This document shows positions 32,110-35,344 of a stretch of 35,344 nucleotides of DNA, piece by piece. The stretch is from Phycisphaeraceae bacterium (GTDB lineage Bacteria; Planctomycetota; Phycisphaerae; Phycisphaerales; Phycisphaeraceae): positions 1 through 35,344 of the forward strand of contig NYZC01000200.1 of assembly GCA_002686995.1 (NCBI GenBank), given 5' to 3'. Below the pieces are notes generated by a model. That model saw nothing but the letters and a program-made list of their open reading frames with translations, did not search any database and had not been told where the DNA came from. The position numbers and the translations under genes were made by a program. How positions within the stretch are numbered: the first letter of the stretch is position 1; each line of letters begins with the position of its first letter.

Positions 32110-33153
32110 ATGTCCCGCACGATCCACCTCGAACTTCAGACCGGTGAAGACCCGTTTGCCCGGCGCCTCGCCGATGACGGCCAGACGCTCATGCGCGACG
32201 CGCTCACGACGCTCCAGCTCAACCTCGGCAAGCTATGCAATCTCGCGTGCCATCACTGCCACGTCGAGGCCGGCCCGAAGCGCCCCGAGATCATGGACTG
32301 GGCGGTGTTCGCGCGCATTCTCGACTGGCTGGATCGGCATTGCGATGCGCTGCCGATCGAGGTGGTCGATCTGACGGGCGGCGCGCCGGAGATGAACCCC
32401 GAATTCCGCCGGATGGTGCGCGCGCTGAAGCACCGCGGCCTGCACGTTCTGGATCGCTGCAACCTCACGATTCTTCTCGATTCGGCGCACGCGGATCTCG
32501 TCGCGTTCATGGCCCGGCACGAGATCGAGATCGTCGCGAGCCTGCCGTGCTACCTCGAGGACAACGTGGACGCCCAGCGCGGCAACGGCGTGTACGACGA
32601 ATCGATCGAGGCGCTGCGAATACTCAACGACGCGGGCTACGGCCGCCCCGGATCGGCGCTGCGCCTCGACCTCGTCTACAACCCGGTCGGCTACGGTCTG
32701 CCGCCCGACCAGCAGGCGCTCGAAGACGAATACCGGCGCGAGCTGAGGCAGCGCTTCGGCATCGAGTTCAATCGTCTGTGGACCATCACCAACATGCCGA
32801 TCAAACGGTTCGAGCATGCGCTGCGTCGCGACGACATGTACGACGCGTACATGTCGCGCCTGCACGAGGCACACAATCCGCATACCGTCGACGCGGTGAT
32901 GTGCCGATCGCTGATCAGCGTCGGCTGGGAAGGCAGCGTCTACGACTGCGACTTCAACCAGATGCTCCAGATGTCGGTGGAAGCCGATCGGATGTTCGGG
33001 CCGGGTGACGACGAGATCCAGGTCGAGCGCGAGAGCCGCAAGCTCTGGACGTTCGCGCCCGACGAGCTCGTCAATCGCCCGATCCGCACCGGCGGCCACT
33101 GCTTCGGCTGCACGGCCGGCGCGGGATCGAGCTGCACCGGCGCCCTCGGGTAA
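32110..33153 (+). CDS. arsS: Radical SAM protein ArsS-like (arsenosugar biosynthesis)
   Basis: A 347-aa soluble radical SAM enzyme. The N-terminal domain has the 4Fe-4S ligands C43, C47, C50 in CNLACHHCHVEAGPKR (Cx3Cx2C), then LTGGAPEMNPEFRRMV for SAM binding. The C-terminal Cys-rich part (MCRSLISVGWEGSVYDCDFNQML and HCFGCTAGAGSSCTGALG, C331, C334, C342) matches the ArsS/DUF3641 family. In characterised systems ArsS adds the deoxyadenosyl group to a methylated arsenical made by ArsM. Cys is kept in the final motif, so it is not a selenoprotein form. ATG at 32110 gives the family N-terminus. No ArsM, ArsR or arsenate reductase is adjacent, so it acts alone here or on another substrate. Confidence 0.87.
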   Translation: MSRTIHLELQTGEDPFARRLADDGQTLMRDALTTLQLNLGKLCNLACHHCHVEAGPKRPEIMDWAVFARILDWLDRHCDALPIEVVDLTGGAPEMNPEFRRMVRALKHRGLHVLDRCNLTILLDSAHADLVAFMARHEIEIVASLPCYLEDNVDAQRGNGVYDESIEALRILNDAGYGRPGSALRLDLVYNPVGYGLPPDQQALEDEYRRELRQRFGIEFNRLWTITNMPIKRFEHALRRDDMYDAYMSRLHEAHNPHTVDAVMCRSLISVGWEGSVYDCDFNQMLQMSVEADRMFGPGDDEIQVERESRKLWTFAPDELVNRPIRTGGHCFGCTAGAGSSCTGALG

Positions 33154-33243
33154 AGGATCCAGGCGAAACGGGAAGAAGGGTTCGGCCCAATTCTGTTGTA
33201 TCCAGCTGCAGCTTCCGCGTCCTTGGATGTTCGACATGCGTTG

Positions 33244-33272
33244 CCGAGCCGGGCCGAGACGGCCCGGCTCGG
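33244..33272. terminator. 12-bp perfect hairpin downstream of arsS
   Basis: CCGAGCCGGGCC, loop GAGAC, GGCCCGGCTCGG. It lies 90 bases after the arsS stop and before the convergent methyltransferase end, so it may end transcripts from either side. There is no T-run. Confidence 0.6.
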
Positions 33273-33376
33273 TGAGGCGATCCCGATGAACCCTCCGTGA
33301 ATCCCGTGCCGAACAGGATTGGGTTCGGCCTGCTCCTTGCCCCTTGCTCCTTACCCTGACCGCCGGCTTCTTCCCC

Positions 33377-34219
33377 TCACGTTCTGCGCGCAACAAAGGC
33401 TGAATGCGGGATGCGGTCCGTCGTTCGCGACCCGGCGCCGGCGTTCCATTCCTGCTCGATGGCGAACCCGGCGCCATGCAGCGCCGCGCGCCACGTCTCG
33501 GCGTCGAACAGGCCGCAAAGATGGCGATCCTCGACGAACCGGATCGCGCCGCACTCCCGAATCGCGAGCACCATGATCAGCTCATAACGGTCCGCCGCCG
33601 TGCGTCGCACGTAGCTGACATAACGGACTTCGACGTGTCCGTCGGCCGCCGCATCCCCCGCGCTATCGTGATCCTGGAACGTTTCGGTGAGATACGTCGG
33701 ACCGACATAGAAGACACCCCCCGGCTCGAGGTGGGCCGCCGCGGTCGCGCACGCGGCTTCGATGTCCTCCACCGTCAGCATGTATTCGACCGCGTCGTGC
33801 GCAAGCACCACGCTGAAACCGCGACCGAGGCGCGCCGACCGCATGTCCGCGACATGGACCTGCGTGCGTGGACTCGTCCCGCGACACAGCTCGATCATGC
33901 GCGGGGAAAGGTCGAGCGCCGTCGTGTCGTACCCGTCCGCGAGGTGAACCAGCGTGTGTCCCGCCCCTGCCCCCAGTTCGAGGACGGCCGGCAGCGTGCC
34001 CTCAGGCTCGTCAAGTGCACCTTTCAGCAACTCACATATGAACTGCGCCTCTGCGACGTAGTCGGCGCGCGGACTGATCAGGGGCCACAGGTGGGCAAGA
34101 TCGTCGTAGAGACGGGGAGCGGGATTCTTGAATATTGATCCTTGATTCGCGATTTGCGGCAGTTTTACCGCGCATCCTGTCGGCGAACCACGGTGGTCAT
34201 GACCGCCTGACGCCGGCAC
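33377..34219 (-). CDS. Class I SAM-dependent methyltransferase
   Basis: A 280-aa frame with the Rossmann methyltransferase core: motif I VLELGAGAGHTLVHLA, motif II DTTALDLSPRMIELC, DMRSARLGRGFSVVLAHDAVEYM and LEPGGVFYVGPTY. The C-terminal part (RYELIMVLAIREC, LFDAETWRAALHGAGF) is also typical. Family N-terminal sequence seems to begin at FKNPAPRLYDDLAHLWPL; the preceding 30 residues contain a short repeat (34130-34155) and the GTG at 34219 is a weak start, so the true start is uncertain. The acceptor substrate cannot be told. It is convergent with arsS and is not an ArsM, whose cysteine set is absent. Confidence 0.8.
   Translation of the reverse strand: MPASGGHDHRGSPTGCAVKLPQIANQGSIFKNPAPRLYDDLAHLWPLISPRADYVAEAQFICELLKGALDEPEGTLPAVLELGAGAGHTLVHLADGYDTTALDLSPRMIELCRGTSPRTQVHVADMRSARLGRGFSVVLAHDAVEYMLTVEDIEAACATAAAHLEPGGVFYVGPTYLTETFQDHDSAGDAAADGHVEVRYVSYVRRTAADRYELIMVLAIRECGAIRFVEDRHLCGLFDAETWRAALHGAGFAIEQEWNAGAGSRTTDRIPHSAFVARRT
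34130..34155. repeat. Imperfect TTGATTC-like repeat at a coding 5' end
   Basis: Two to three short TTGAT(C/T)C-like units in the first codons of the methyltransferase frame. The style is similar to the repeats at 1104-1124 and 10667-10687. Confidence 0.4.
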
Positions 34220-34279
34220 CTGGCCCTCATGGCATTCGACCCGGGGCCTTACGCCGCCTTACGCCGCGCGGTTCGCCCA

Positions 34280-35344
34280 CTATCGGCGCCGCGCGCGGCG
34301 GTGCTCCGTGATCCGCGCGTCGATCTCGGCCGCGATCGCCCAGACGATGACCGGCCCCACGACGCCGCTGGCCGGCGCCATGCGCGTGTCGTAGCCAGGC
34401 ACCGCGACGAGCGCATCGCCGTCGGGCCAGAGCGGATCGACGTGAATCTCGTCCCGGCGCAGGTCACCTGGACGAAGGTCGGCGCGACAGAGCCAGGCCA
34501 CCCCGCGCCCGGCGCGGCGCAGTCGATCGGGCTCGCCCCAACGTACGGACCCCGGAGGCTCGTCCGTTCCCGCCGCCATCACGAAATCGCGACCTGTCGG
34601 CGCTTCGTCGCCCGCGCTCGCATCGTCGGGGAGGTGGTCGAGGAGGTGAAAGACGCGCGGATCGGCAGGGAGCCGGCCGCCGACCTGGTGACCGAGAGCC
34701 TCGGCCGCATACCACAGGTAGCAGCGTCCACCGTCGAGCATCGCATCGGCGCCGCGATACGCCGCGGCCACGACCGATGGCCATCCCGTCGTCGAAACGT
34801 CCAGCACCGTCGCGCGCAGCGCCTTGACATAATCGCGGCCCAGGCGTCCCGGCGCGATCGGCGGCACGCTTCTTTCATGGAACCTCATGCGCCAGCGACG
34901 CGGCCATGTCACGTTGCGGCGTCCGCTCGAAGACGCGAGGTCGACCGCGATCGTTCGCCCGCTGCGCGTGCACGCGCTGAAGATCTCACAGGCCCAGGCC
35001 CAGGCCACCGCGGCATTCGACACCGCGGTCACCGGCACCCGCAATTCGCCGTGGCGATCGACGATCGCGCCGGTCGCCGCCACATGATTGTCCAGCAGCG
35101 CGTCGCAGGCCGCCGCCGCCCGCGCATCAAGATCGAGACGCCGCAGCCGATCGACTGATACGAGCCCGATGACGACGGATCCCCGATCACGCAGATCCCT
35201 CGTCTCGACAAGCTGACGCTCCACCATCGAGCGCCAGTCGGGATCACCTCGTCCACGGATGCCGAGCGCGTACACGATCACGTCACCGACACCGCCCGGG
35301 CCTCCGTCGATCATCATGAAACCGCCGGCGCGATGACTCAGCTC
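34280..35344 (-). CDS. Protein of unknown function, 5' end cut by the window edge
   Basis: I do not recognise a family. The reading frame is open from the window edge (codons for ELSHRAGGF precede MMIDGGPGGVGD), so ATG at 35317 may be internal and the gene probably starts outside. The visible 354 codons encode a soluble protein without membrane segments. Phrases such as GDVIVYALGIRGRGDPDW, DNHVAATGAIVDRHGELRVPVTAVSNAAVAWAWACEIFSA and ATVLDVSTTGWPSVVAAAYRGADAM suggest an alternating alpha/beta fold, perhaps sugar-phosphate related, but this is a guess. The C-terminus ends in a basic tail (EHRRARRR). Confidence 0.6.
   Translation of the reverse strand, partial: ELSHRAGGFMMIDGGPGGVGDVIVYALGIRGRGDPDWRSMVERQLVETRDLRDRGSVVIGLVSVDRLRRLDLDARAAAACDALLDNHVAATGAIVDRHGELRVPVTAVSNAAVAWAWACEIFSACTRSGRTIAVDLASSSGRRNVTWPRRWRMRFHERSVPPIAPGRLGRDYVKALRATVLDVSTTGWPSVVAAAYRGADAMLDGGRCYLWYAAEALGHQVGGRLPADPRVFHLLDHLPDDASAGDEAPTGRDFVMAAGTDEPPGSVRWGEPDRLRRAGRGVAWLCRADLRPGDLRRDEIHVDPLWPDGDALVAVPGYDTRMAPASGVVGPVIVWAIAAEIDARITEHRRARRR

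Noticed and set aside
33377..34219. ArsM arsenite methyltransferase partner of ArsS
   Set aside because: It is convergent, not co-directional, and lacks the conserved arsenic-binding cysteines.
1..35344. tRNA or rRNA genes
   Set aside because: No cloverleaf-compatible or rRNA-like stretch was recognised in the gaps by eye; a dedicated scan was not possible.

Overview
The window is GC-rich and gene-dense, with most genes on the minus strand. Several marks point to an uncultured Planctomycetota or a close PVC relative: a giant FG-GAP/VCBS protein with an LEPR-XLL N-terminus (LESRVLL), a PEP-CTERM protein, orphan type II pseudopilins, a secreted sulfatase-fold enzyme, a periplasmic-looking C39 peptidase, ferric-reductase/Rieske fusions, and many short-period interspersed repeats at gene starts and in gaps. 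This placement is inference; no rRNA or tRNA gene was seen. No gap between genes exceeds 300 bases. The larger gaps (17664-17909, 28903-29091, 31886-32109) hold no feature I can support; 31886-32109 is a divergent promoter region by position only.

Layout. 1-160: a 22-bp perfect inverted repeat. 161-1140 (-): pseudopilins gspG then gspH. 1179-3321 (-): threonine-dehydrogenase-like NAD enzyme and a bicupin. 3418-4455 (+): unknown secreted protein. 4580-6210 (-): UPF0158 protein, zinc-ribbon membrane protein and leucine-rich-repeat protein, between two oppositely oriented copies of a 10-bp-period repeat. 6314-8791 (-): a possible peptide maturation/export locus, made of a Cys-rich precursor with a double-glycine-type motif, a secreted membrane-anchored protein and a C39-like protease. 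8927-14808 (-): two secreted TPR proteins (one with a LamG-like domain) and a sulfatase-fold protein with Thr at the nucleophile position. 14981-17663 (-): tightly overlapping operon of two small membrane proteins, a ferric-reductase/Rieske protein and an FMN glutamate-synthase-like protein with an apparent frameshift. 17910-21229 (+): hybrid histidine kinase and a receiver/anti-sigma-type ATPase regulator. 21267-28902 (-): the giant repeat protein, split by one frameshift. 29092-30654 (-): glyQS, with a palindromic element directly upstream. 30878-31885 (-): PEP-CTERM protein. 32110-33153 (+): arsS. 33377-34219 (-): methyltransferase. 34280-35344 (-): unknown protein running off the edge.

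The best candidate for an undescribed system is 6314-8791. The double-glycine motif in the precursor, the C39 Cys/His/Asp pattern and a terminator-like hairpin after the precursor gene fit together. Both proteins carry N-terminal export signals, so processing would take place outside the cytoplasm, unlike classical C39-ABC exporters. The second candidate is the Rieske/FMN operon at 14981-17663.
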